Below, one piece after another: positions 1-10,600 of a stretch of DNA of 23,675 nucleotides. The DNA is from Pleurobrachia bachei. Taxonomy: Eukaryota > Ctenophora > Tentaculata > Cydippida > Pleurobrachiidae. Every line of letters begins with the position of its first letter. Positions within the stretch are counted from its first letter, which is position 1. Location of the stretch: positions 72,178 to 95,852 of the forward strand of contig AVPN01000007.1 of assembly GCA_000695325.1 (NCBI GenBank). Reading direction: 5' to 3'. The notes beneath the pieces are model-generated. The model was given only the letters and a program-made list of their open reading frames with translations, had not been told where the DNA came from and did not search any database. The position numbers and the translations under genes are program-made.

Positions 1-722
1 TTTTCGATTCGATATCGATTCGATATTTTGATATCGGAAATTTTTCGATTCGATATCGATTCGATATTTTGATATCGGAAATTTTTCGATTCGATATCGA
101 TTCGATATTTTGATATCGGAAATTTTTCGATTCGATATCGATTCGATATTTTGATATCGGAAATTTTTCGATTCGATATCGATTCGATATTTTGATATCG
201 GAAATTTTTCGATTCGATATCGATTCGATATTTTGATATCGGAAATTTTTCGATTCGATATCGATTCGATATTTTGATATCGGAAATTTTTCGATTCGAT
301 ATCGATTCGATATTTTGATATCGGAAATTTTTCGATTCGATATCGATTCGATATTTTGATATCGGAAATTTTTCGATTCGATATCGATTCGATATTTCAA
401 TATCGAAAATTTTCGATTCGATATCGATTCGATATTTTGATATCGAAAGATTTTCGATTCGATATCGATTCGATATTTTGATATCGAAAGATTTTCGATT
501 CGATATCGATTCGATATTTTGATATCGAAAGATTTTCGATTCGATATCGATTCGATATTTTGATATCGAAAGATTTTCGATTCGATATCGATTCGATATT
601 TTGATATCGAAAGATTTTCGATTCGATATCGATTCGATATTTCGGGGAAAAAATGGCTCGATTCGATATCGATTCGATATTATCGAATCGAAATATCGAT
701 ATTCCATTCGATATCGATATAT
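1..722. repeat. 41-bp satellite array, about 17 copies
   Basis: The array has a strict 41-bp period, seen from the spacing of the ttttcgattcg motif at 1, 42 and 83 and so on. Each unit contains the perfect palindrome tcgatatcga. Copies up to about 380 share a 'gatatcggaaa' variant and copies from about 425 share 'gatatcgaaagat', so two homogenised subfamilies lie side by side. The last units (about 640-722) are degenerate. The array runs off the left edge. It lies upstream of the acceptor of the exon at 789, so it may be intronic. Open frames through it are by-products of its low stop content. Confidence 0.95.
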
Positions 723-788
723 ATCGCCGGCTCCTATGTGTGTCCAATGTGTTTCATGTATCACACTTCTAACATTCCATTGTTTCAG

Positions 789-871
789 AGACAGTAAAGG
801 AGCCTACTGTACCAGTGGTTCCAACCCTGAAGGAAGAGCCTATTGATGAAGCTACTTTAATACCTATATAA
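789..871 (+). CDS. Probable C-terminal exon of an unidentified + strand gene
   Basis: A strong 3' splice site precedes it: branch-like ttctaac at about 767-773, then a pyrimidine run and ttgtttcag ending at 788. Reading with two carried-over bases (AG) gives 26 codons and then TAA at 869-871. The peptide is acidic and Pro/Val-rich and includes VPTLKEEPIDEATL. LKEE fits the psi-K-x-E SUMO-acceptor consensus, although such short motifs are common by chance. Upstream exons would lie left of the window, with the 41-bp satellite in the intron. I do not recognise the protein. It is called on splice site, coding-like composition and stop only. Confidence 0.45.
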
Positions 872-1428
872 GATGTGGAATGTGTATTTTTTGGCACCGA
901 GACTGCCAACTGGGCACTTATATATTAGTAGTATTAACGAATAGTTAATTTAACGAATTAGACACAACGAACACTTTTATATTAATATATTCATTGTGTT
1001 AATTACCAGTCACTCAGGAGTGAGATATTTACTGGATCTATAATATGCATTATGTATAAGCAGTGAGCAAGTATAGTGTTGTGTGTGTAAGTTTTTGTGT
1101 ATAAGCGTGTACAACAGTGTGAGAGGGATATGGTTTTCAGTTGTTGAAGGAATTTATTGGAAAGTTTTCTTGACACAATGTTAACCGAACGTGTTTGAAT
1201 TTATCCCATGCTCAATGTAATGAATACATTTCATACTACCCATATGTGCTCTCTTTCATCCCTACCCTTACCATCAACCATGATACATGATCATGGCTGA
1301 TTTGTTCAACATCTATCAATCCCATCACTTCCAAATAGTAGCCATGATATCTACCGGTTGTATAAAACAGAGTGGAAGGGGACGGGAAGTGGACATCTTA
1401 GTAGTATAGAGTGAGGATGTATCCAGGA

Positions 1429-1627
1429 CTGTCAGACCAATGCTCTGACAGATAAAGGTAAGAGGGGCCACTACAGATCTGTTCATTGGAAATTTGGCCT
1501 CGTAGCGGCCCTGCCCCGAAGGACTAGGAGTTGGGGGGGGGCTGTCAGGCCAATGCTCTGACCACAGTTCTCGCGCGCTCCTTATTTGAGAGAAGCGAGA
1601 ATTGGGTCAGGCCAATTGCTCTGACAG
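1429..1627. mobile_element. Cluster of CTGTCAG quasi-palindromic modules (MITE-like)
   Basis: Three copies of a 21-23 bp module (CTGTCAGRCCAATGCTC followed by TGACAG or close to it) start at 1429, 1542 and 1606. Each is flanked by the arms CTGTCAG/CTGACAG. The last two are joined by a segment with a ttctcgc/gcgagaa inverted repeat, so 1542-1627 can fold as one hairpin. A further copy on the other strand lies at about 9453-9473, and a weak one near 14003-14028. The pattern fits ends of a small dispersed foldback element. Its superfamily is unknown and no target duplication is clear. Confidence 0.55.
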
Positions 1628-1931
1628 TGGGGGGGGGTGCTAAACAGTCAGTATAGATGAAGAACAGGGTGGGAGAAGGAAACGAGATTCATCATTGACT
1701 TACGTCTTAATCTTTTGTCTCATGCTGTTACAGGATATCTTACAGGCATTTCTTGTTGAGTAAAGGGGAGAGACCCGTTTCTTTAATTTATAATTCCAGC
1801 TCCTTGAGTACTGAATTGGAATATTGACAATCTGCTGAGGGAAAGAATTAGGTAATAATGGGAATCAGTCATTTGGCTACATGACTTCCCATTATAGGTA
1901 ATGTGAGTGTATGTTGATCCAAGCTTGTTGA

Positions 1932-2045
1932 GTTCGGGGTACCCTAGCTTTTACCGGGTGACAGTGCCATCGCTATGGTACCGTACCATATAGCGATGCT
2001 ACTGAGAGTGAGCGAGAATCAGTAGAGAAAAGGGGGACCCCGAAC
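1932..2045. mobile_element. Foldback (MITE-like) element, 114 bp
   Basis: The outer arms gttcggggt...ccc and ggg...accccgaac are inverted repeats at 1932 and 2045. An inner arm pair, atcgctat/atagcgat, flanks ggtaccgtacc near 1969-1997. The nested inverted repeats indicate a short non-autonomous foldback element. No coding capacity and no clear target duplication. Confidence 0.6.
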
Positions 2046-2430
2046 CCAAATACCTCGTGTTCAAATATAGATTTAATGGTTTGTGTGGGAAATATAAAAC
2101 TATTATTTACAATGAACGATCTGTACATATTTCGCTGTATTTACACTCTCGTTTATACCCCATTTTTACAAACTCAACCAAGGAGAGGGTGCGAAATTTA
2201 TGTCTTCGAATCGCAGGACTCAACCCAACAATTAGAACGTTGATCAACCATTCTACAGATCTAGCTCAAACTGTGAGTCACAGAGACCATACGACGAGTG
2301 AGCGCCGCCATACAATCGGAACTATATTCAGATATGTTTCTTCACACCAATTGGCAAATTGCCCCTGGCCGCATAACCACTAGCTCCAATATATGACCTA
2401 ATATCATTAGGACCCCTAATGCACTAGGTC

Positions 2431-2520
2431 TCTCTCTGTAACATACAAAATAGTGTCTCTCATCATTCCCTCTCTCTCTGTAACATAAATAGTGTCTCTC
2501 ATCATTCCCTCCCTCTCTCT
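2431..2520. repeat. Short pyrimidine-rich tandem repeat, period about 42 bp, two copies
   Basis: The segment tctctctgtaacata...agtgtctctcatcattccc occurs twice (starts 2431 and 2473) and is followed by a simple tc-rich tail to about 2550. It lies downstream of the AXDND1 stop. Confidence 0.75.
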
Positions 2521-2692
2521 CCCTGATTCGCTGATCTCTTTCTCGTTCCCTCTTACTAATACGTAGTAACACGCCAATCGTGATGGTGTATCCAAATGTT
2601 GGGGCCGCAATCTCCTAACATATTACTAGCGTCTCTCGTCATTTTAATCTGAAATATTGAAGTAGCTAGAATTTGCTGATAGTTTTGTGATA

Positions 2693-2700
2693 TTTATATT
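2693..2700 (-). terminator. Possible variant polyadenylation signal for AXDND1
   Basis: About 80 bases past the AXDND1 stop, the minus strand reads AATATAAA, which contains the known variant signal AATATA. No canonical AATAAA is closer. Weak evidence; it needs transcript 3' ends. Confidence 0.2.
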
Positions 2701-2778
2701 AAAAATGGGGGTCCATCCTCTAAAATCATGTTGGGCTTCCCAAAATGGCTCCAATCCCCCAAATACAGTTCGTACTAA

Positions 2779-5700
2779 TCAGTACAATAACAATAACTCA
2801 CGTCGTTTGGGTGGTTTTTTGGCAGCTCGGCTGGCTGGTTTGGCAGCGGGACCCGATGCCACTGCTGTTGGTCTTAACTTCTCTTCTTCCAAGTCTTTCT
2901 CCAGATCCATTATTTTCACTGAGAGGAGAGGAAGTTTTGAAGAAAGGTAGATATAAAGCTATTAATTACTGAATACTGCACAGCTGAGAGAGGGTCAGTG
3001 GACTCAGAGATAGAGAGTTATAGAGGGAGAGAGAGATAGAAATCACCTAGAAGCCTAAGATTGATTGAATTGTTCAAACTCGAGCGTGCGATTCAGCATA
3101 TTGATGAATTGGTAAAAACCCATCACGTACAAGCCCCCGTACACGCCGCATTTTCAGTCGTTTTTCAGTAATAACTTGATCTCATCAATAACAATATCAA
3201 TACTGAGTATACTGTGCGAGTGTGCGATTATGGGAGCTCCTTTCTAGTATACTAATACAGTCGGACCCCGATTTAGTGACATCCTCGGGGGAAAGGGTTT
3301 TGGTCACTAAATCGGGGTGTCACTAAATCGGGGTGTCACTAAATCGGGGGGCACTAAATCGGGGTCCGACTGTAGCATGGTTCCCATAGCTAATATCACA
3401 TATTATGTGAGGGGCAAGTGCAGGGTACAGCCACAGTAATATTATTGTGGTTCCCTTGCACTTGCCCATCATCAAGGTATAAGAGAGTCAGTATATCTCC
3501 CAGTATATTGCTTGAATATTTGCCTTGCTCGATATATCACCGTGACCCGGTGAACAAATAATGGCTACCTGCACATTAAGCACAATCGATTTACATAGTA
3601 GTGTGATCATGCATTACTTTTCTGTTAGCCGGCAGGGCCAAATAATACTATTATATTGGCCATGCCGGCTAAGAAATGCATGATATTATTATTTCTGGTG
3701 TGCTGAAATATGGACAAAACATACCTTTTGCTTCCGATAGCTCCTGTTCAAGTTCAGCAATTCGTTCTTCCGCTGTTTTAGCTCGAGTCACTGTGTCTCT
3801 GTGGGGATTATTTGAGTGTTATTACACTGATAATAGCTCAATTTTATAGTCACTTAATTTCCGGGTTGACACAAGTAAACAACCAATCAGAACTCTTCAT
3901 TTAGGTCACGTGACTGGTTATCAGCCAATCAGGGACCAGTATTCACTTACTGGACTTGTTTGTTGATCTCGTTCACAAGGTTGACATGTGTTTCAGCATC
4001 AGATAGGGGGTTCCCTGTCTTTCCGGCCTCTGGAAAATAAGCTCTTTATTAGAGATGAGATATGGGGAAACAAACATTCATAGGGCTCGATCGACAGTCG
4101 AAAGATACTATAATTTTGTTTCAAAGATGGGATTAGCAGGAGTGATCTGATAGATGGGTGGCACCCATTTTGGGGCAGCTCTACTTCCCAGCTGTTTGAC
4201 ACAGGGAGGACTCATTGTTTTAGTACGACGTTTCGGCAATTGCCATTGTTATCTGAGAATGTCTTGGTCGGGATTCGCTCTTGAGAAAGGTAGTGTTTTG
4301 TTTTTGAAAGTGTCTTGATACTGGATCATGTTATCATACAGTGGTGTTCTATTACTTTATCATGTCTCAATAAATAGTTTTACTACGTTTAACATGTTGT
4401 TTTTTTTGTATTTTTTCTCGACGTCAGCGCGGCTATTTCTTGATCCGAGTTGTTTAGGAAAGAGTTTGTTATAGTAGGAGCGCTTAGATCATGCACGTGC
4501 AAAAGTCGCGCGCCACCCGTAATTTAGGCGACTGTCACTCCTTTGCTTTGCATCAAATCACAAAATTACCCTCAAGTTTTTTGTAGATCTCGACGAGATC
4601 TTTCGAAAACTTGAAGGTTGTTTTTTGATTGGAGTTGAAATGAAGGAGCTATGACAATGCGCAAAAAGGGTGGCGCGCGACTTTTGGCGGCAAATGATCT
4701 AAGCGCTCCTACTATTATGGATTGAGGCAACTTGAGGGTCTACGTCAGTATATTCTAGAACTTGTTTAAAGATATTGTTTATAAACAGAGTCAAAGGCCT
4801 TTAAAGGATTTGGTAGTATATATGGCCATGGTTGACTTAAATTCATTTCAGGAGTTTTGTATCTCTCTTTTCTCAATTGCCAAAACGTTATACTAAAACA
4901 ATAGTAGGTCCTTCCTGTGTCAAACAGCTGGGAAGCAGAGCTGCCCCAACAAGGGTGCCACCCATCGACCATTGTAAAGCTACTATGTACATATCAAGTT
5001 TATAACTATGTACATTGTACATACTACTTTTGTGAAACTGTCAAGTACTACATTTATTACCACTTACCCCTCCCAAGGGGGCCTCCACATTGTATAGCCC
5101 CTACACAATGATCTTACCTTTTATCGAGGGAGAGCTTGAGCCACTCTGAAAATGTGTGTTATTAATTAGTTAGAGTGTGATTTAATTAGTAATAAGTAAA
5201 GAGATGGGAAATGAAAGTTTTCGACTCTGCTAGGAGTGGATGATTTTATCAGCTTTATATTTTTCGTAAGAGCTTGAGTTAAATCTTTAGTTCTGCAAAG
5301 AATTCTAGAGCACTTATCGTGTCGATATTGGCCGCCACCCTCCCAGTTTTCACTTACGTGTCGAGATATGTATAATGTAAGAAGAAGGCTAGCTCACTTA
5401 CATGTCGTGATATAATATGGTCCCCTCACCCCTCCCAGTTTGAACTTACATGTCGAGATATGAAATCTACTTTATCATGTCTCAATAAATAGTTTTACTA
5501 CGTTGTTTTTTTTTGTATTTTTTCTCGACGTCAGCGCGGCTATTTCTTGATCCGAGTTGTTTAGGAAAGAGTTTGTTATAGTAGGAGCGCTAAGATCATG
5601 CACGTGCAAAAGTCGCGCGCCACCCGTAATTTAGGCGACTGTCACTCCTTTGCTTTGCATCAAATCACAAAATTACCCTCAAGTTTTTTGTAGATCTCGA

Positions 5701-7664
5701 CGAGATCTTTCGAAAACTTGAAGGTTGTTTTTTGATTGGAGTTGAAATGAAGGAGCTATGACAATGCGCAAAAAGGGTGGCGCGCGACTTTTGGCGGCAA
5801 ATGATCTAAGCGCTCCTACTATTATGGATTGAGGCAACTTGAGGGTCTACGTCAGTATATTCTAGAACTTGTTTAAAGATATTGTTTATAAACAGAGTCA
5901 AAGGCCTTTAAAGGATTTGGTAGTATATATGGCCATGGTTGACTTAAATTCATTTCAGGAGTTTTGTATCTCTCTTTTCTCAATTGCCAAAACGTTATAC
6001 TAAAACAATAGTAGGTCCTTCCTGTGTCAAACAGCTGGGAAGCAGAGCTGCCCCAACAAGGGTGCCACCCATCGACCATTGTAAAGCTACTATGTACATA
6101 TCAAGTTTATAACTATGTACATATGTACATACTACTTTTGTGAAACTGTCAAGTACTACATTTATTACCACTTACCCCTCCCAAGGGGGCCTCCACATTG
6201 TATAGCCCCTACACAATGATCTTACCTTTTATCGAGGGAGAGCTTGAGCCACTCTGAAAATGTGTGTTATTAATTAGTTAGAGTGTGATTTAATTAGTAA
6301 TAAGTAAAGAGATGGGAAATGAAAGTTTTCGACTCTGCTAGGAGTGGATGATTTTATCAGCTTTATATTTTTCGTAAGAGCTTGAGTTAAATCTTTAGTT
6401 CTGCAAAGAATTCTAGAGCACTTATCGTGTCGATATTGGCCGCCACCCTCCCAGTTTTCACTTACGTGTCGAGATATGTATAATGTAAGAAGAATTCTAG
6501 CTCACTTACATGTCGTGATATAATATGGTCCCCTCACCCCTCCCAGTTTGAACTTACATGTCGAGATATGATATCGTCCCCCCCCACTTACGTGTCGTGA
6601 TATTATGTCATCCACGGTGCTCGGTTGAATATTTTCATCATCTCCAAGGATAAAAACATTTTGTTCACCCCGAACCTCTGTAATATGGGGCTCCACTAGT
6701 GATTGTGTCGAATCGGTCTGGTCGTCTAATGTCACGCTTGACTGAGAAGGGGGAGAGAGTGACAGCTTGAGAGATATTACTAAATATTCAGTGGGGCCTT
6801 ATATGCTGAATATATTTGACATAAAGTATTCAGCATATAAATAATTGTAGTTTTGCATCAGTGGCTGGACAGCTGGGTCATGTGATTAGTTTTCTCACTT
6901 GAGCTCGTCTCAGTAGTCTAACACCTGATCTTTGCACCTGATCTTTGTAGCTGAATTATATTATGTAGCTAAGCTAAAAAGTCACATACCCCCTCCCCAC
7001 CAATTTGAATTATATTTATACTATTGTCGCATACGCATTAGATTTAGTGGTGTTATGTTATGCATTTTTTGCAGAGACCTTTTTATCATCTGAGGCTCAG
7101 ATTATAAAAAGGTCTCGGGAAAAATTTCTACATATTTTCTTTTTTATTCTAGCACGGACAAAATTTCAGGCGGCACCCTAGTACACAGCTGGGTCATATG
7201 TGATCAGATTTCTCACTACAGAGAGTCTCAAAAGTCTAACAGCTGACCGTCTAACAGCTGACCTTCAGTTATATTATGTAGCTAACTTAGCTAAAAAGTC
7301 ACATACCCACCAATATAATTGTCGCATACGCACTAGTGGTGTTAACTGTTATGTTATGTATTTTTTGCAGAGCTCTTCTTATCATCATCTATGATCTAGT
7401 ATAGATGCACCTAAGCAAGTCAATATAAGCACATTTACCTTGACAAAGCTGTAAAACCATAATACCCAACATGGTATAGGGCGACTAAATACCAGGAAAT
7501 ACTAGTCCCTGATTGGCTGATAACCAGTCACGTGACCTAAATAACTAGCTCTGATTGATTGTTTACAAATTACATACCTTGGAGGCAGGATCTGCTAGAT
7601 GATCCTCGTTGGCAGCCTCATTGATCAGCATATTGGCTGTTTTTATCCACTCCTCGCTCTCACC
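2779..7664 (-). CDS. AXDND1: AXDND1 exons 18-23 (C-terminal region, residues 829-1013)
   Basis: Exon 18 (7664-7578) is [20 protein letters not shown] and on to DPASK. Exon 19 (6741-6592) is acidic ([12 protein letters not shown]...[20 protein letters not shown]). Exon 20 (28 nt) gives SGSSSPSIK and exists in two near-identical copies. Exons 21 and 22 form a coiled coil ([18 protein letters not shown], then [20 protein letters not shown]). Exon 23 has [16 protein letters not shown] and a basic Pro/Ala tail ([16 protein letters not shown]) before TGA. Assignment to the same gene rests on phase matching through six junctions and on total length. A separate downstream minus-strand gene is possible but less economical. 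Confidence 0.75.
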
Positions 7665-10600
7665 CTAGAGAGAGGGAGGGAAGGGTTAGTTAGAGGGAGG
7701 GAGGAGGAGGAGGAGGAGGGCTTACTCAACAATCAGGGGAGAGGGAGGAGGGGTTACTGTTGGCCTATAGAGGAGAAGCCAGCCGCTACCCTATTGTATG
7801 AGGGAGGTAATGGGCTAGATATTGATACCAGTATAACAGGGCAGATCAATAGATCTAGGTTTTGTGAGGAAACAATCAATACCCTTGTCTACTAAATTAT
7901 ACCTAATCTACGCGGTTAAACTATGTACGTAGGTTGTCTGATATCTCTCCTCCCGCTCCCCACCTCTCTAACCTTCTTCAGCTAGAGATACTAGTAGCCC
8001 AGTAGCCGGCAACATTATTTATTCAATGCATTATTAATGCATGAACCTATTGAACCTATATTCACTAATATGAATTCTCACTAATACTATTTATACCGCA
8101 CCAAGCTAGAGTAATATAGGGGAGTAATATAGGTTACATTTTACAATACTCTTAACAGAATTAGTACTTTGTCTCTAAGTGGCCTTTATACGTGAACTGA
8201 GCAGATGATGGTCACGCGTGGTCATGATCATACCCTTCCAGAATTAATCTCCGTCTTTTTCTAAAGTTAGTGCTCCACGTACTGTCTTTGGCCCCTTGTT
8301 AACACCTTATTTATATTGTAAGGCCATATTTTCACCCTTTTGAGTAGCAGCAGCAGGTGGCAGCCTTGAGCCTATTATATAATAGGAGGAGCGAATCACG
8401 GGGCCTCTATAGATCCTATAGAATCGTAGGTCGCTCATAATTTACAGGTACATGCCAATATAAAGTTTATAAAAACCCACAATCTTTATCTAGCAAACAA
8501 TTTCTCCCGGTCGTTAATCAAGCAGTTTTTTAAATTTTTCGTTTGGGTAGTTTAAATGGGGGACGAAATTTAACGTTGAAAGGCTGTCTAAAACGTCAGA
8601 CGTAAAAACGTAGATAAAACTATTATAGACCCCCCACGGTGACTGATGACATTTGATTGTGATCGAGACAGCCTTTTCAGTTAAAAACCTGTCCCGAAAT
8701 TGATCATATATAGCCTGCCTATAGAGCTAAATCAAAATCATTTCACAGCGGTTTATTGTAGAACGCATGATTTGAAATGAGATTTTTTGTGAAACTTCAT
8801 GCATTTAATATCTTTTCCGAGAATTTCTCAAGAAGTTTGCATAAAATACAGATCGTACTGTTATATTATCAATTGCATGCACCCCGTACATACTTCTGAG
8901 CACTCTTTCTTTGAATGCGAACAAGATGTTGTTTAATGAATTTAATATTTCTGAAAACGTTTTGTAATTGTAAGCCGTGTATTTGCTCTTAGGTATAACT
9001 TTGCTTGGTCGTGACCTGCTGTGTCATAGACTTGCCAAGTTATGACTACAGTTCACACGCCCCGCATATTTTGTAAAAGGGGGTTAGAACATAACAATCA
9101 TAGACTTTGTCACGTGTTCAGCTAAATCAATTTTCATTTCACACCATCCTATACCATTCCCATACCATTCTGTGGGTCGAAATGAAATGAAAATGAGAAA
9201 ACAACAATATCTCTTGCGTTACAGATACAACCCCCACGCAGTGGCCAAAGGGGGGGGTTGTAAATTGATGACCGGCCACATGTAAATGATTCCAATTGCA
9301 TCGTTTGAATAGTTTCGGTGTCTCTGAATCCTAAGATGACTTTTGAATCATTACCAGTTTAAAGTTACCTAGAAGTAGAACCCAGTTCTAAGAAACCGAC
9401 CAGTTCTCTAAACCAATTAGCAATATTGAATCCGATAGGCTATGAAGCTGCCAGAGCATTGGCCTGACAGATATAAGATAGACATCTCTACAATCTACAT
9501 CTCATTGAGACGACTCTAGATAAAGAAACAATCCGATTTGCTTATAAATGATGCTATCCATACCCAACAATTGCTTATAATATTTGTTATCATTTTCCTT
9601 CTCTAATTTAGCACGTGGTATGGCGATTCATTTTGAGGAGGTACACGTGAACATGAACACGATTCCAGAAAACTCTCTGCCCAGCATTGTAAGTAGCTGT
9701 GTTCTAACACTACCTTTACATTTGGGGGCGGGACGCCCGAAACACAGTCTAGTCGAGTAAGTTGTAGCTGTGATCGGAGAAAATAGAGATGCATGACTGT
9801 CTGTCGAGCATAGTAAGTTGTAGCTAGCTGTGAGAGAGATGCATGACTTGATTGAGACAGACATGACATATACAGGTCATGATTTATTTCCCAACTCCCC
9901 TTCAAATCAAATCAATACTCTCTGTCGAGCATAGTAAGTTATAGCTAACTGTGAGAGAGGATAGAGATGTATGACTTGATTGACAGACACTAGAAACAAC
10001 GAAATGCCGGTCATGTTTCATTCCATCTCATTATTAACAGTTTAATAATTAGGGGTCCGATTTTACATAGTGTCCTCAATTTGTCCTCAATGTGTCCTCA
10101 ATGTGTCCTGTGTTACGTCATAATACCCTTTTTCCCCGACTAACTCCTGATAATTTCCTATTTCATTCCTAAACTATATCCCCCCTCCACAGCCAGAAAA
10201 CAGCCTGGGTCCCGGTTCGATGTGTACACAGTCTGTATCTGCTGTGTACGATTATCTGACATGTCACCTGTGTGGGCTGGGCAAGATCGATGATAGGATG
10301 CTGGAGACCTTCTGTCACTGCACGTAAATATTAATATGTGATTTATACCTAACCCTTCTATAATAATTTCATTCTTGTCCTTTTCACTAATATGAAAGGG
10401 ACATGAATGAAAGCATAATTATGTTGGATTCCCGGAATTATTTCTCAAACTGAATCTTCTATAATAGGACTTCTCATACATCTCACCCATCCATCCCTCT
10501 CTCTCACCCTCAGGAAAGTATCCAGCCATATGTCCTGCCTCAAAGACCACCTAACCCGAAAGAGAATATCCCGCTGTGGCATCTGTCTCCACAAGTACGA

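Larger units (their letters stand above)
872..2778. other. Gene-free interval between convergent gene ends
   Basis: This interval lies between the stop of the + strand exon and the stop of minus-strand AXDND1, so two 3' ends face each other. I see no convincing exon on either strand. A 108-codon open frame at 2057-2383 (+) begins with GTG and has no recognisable motif. Apart from the small repeats listed separately, the DNA is AT-rich and unstructured. Confidence 0.6.
4353..6575. repeat. 1.1-kb tandem segmental duplication (two copies, almost identical)
   Basis: Copy 1 is about 4353-5467 and copy 2 about 5468-6575. They can be matched end to end with only a few substitutions and small indels; for example gcgcttagatc against gcgctaagatc, and an 8-bp indel near the start. 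The unit carries the right part of the 0.8-kb element, a MITE, AXDND1 exon 20 and three copies of the exon 19 donor region. The low divergence means it is very recent, or that two haplotypes were assembled in tandem. Confidence 0.95.

Noticed and set aside
397-747. Long open frame (minus) encoding Ile/Tyr/Ser/Arg-rich repeats, and 601-846 (+)
   Set aside because: Pure translation of the 41-bp satellite; the period is not a multiple of three and the frame stays open only because the unit lacks stops.
2057-2383. 108-codon open frame on the + strand
   Set aside because: Starts with GTG, has no splice context, motif or composition typical of the real genes here.
4766-4972. Minus-strand peptide containing LKAFDSVYK, recalling a reverse-transcriptase motif
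   Set aside because: Only a few residues match, no other RT block is nearby, and the frame lies across the inverted-repeat end of a non-coding element; the identical frame at 5873-6079 is just the tandem duplicate.
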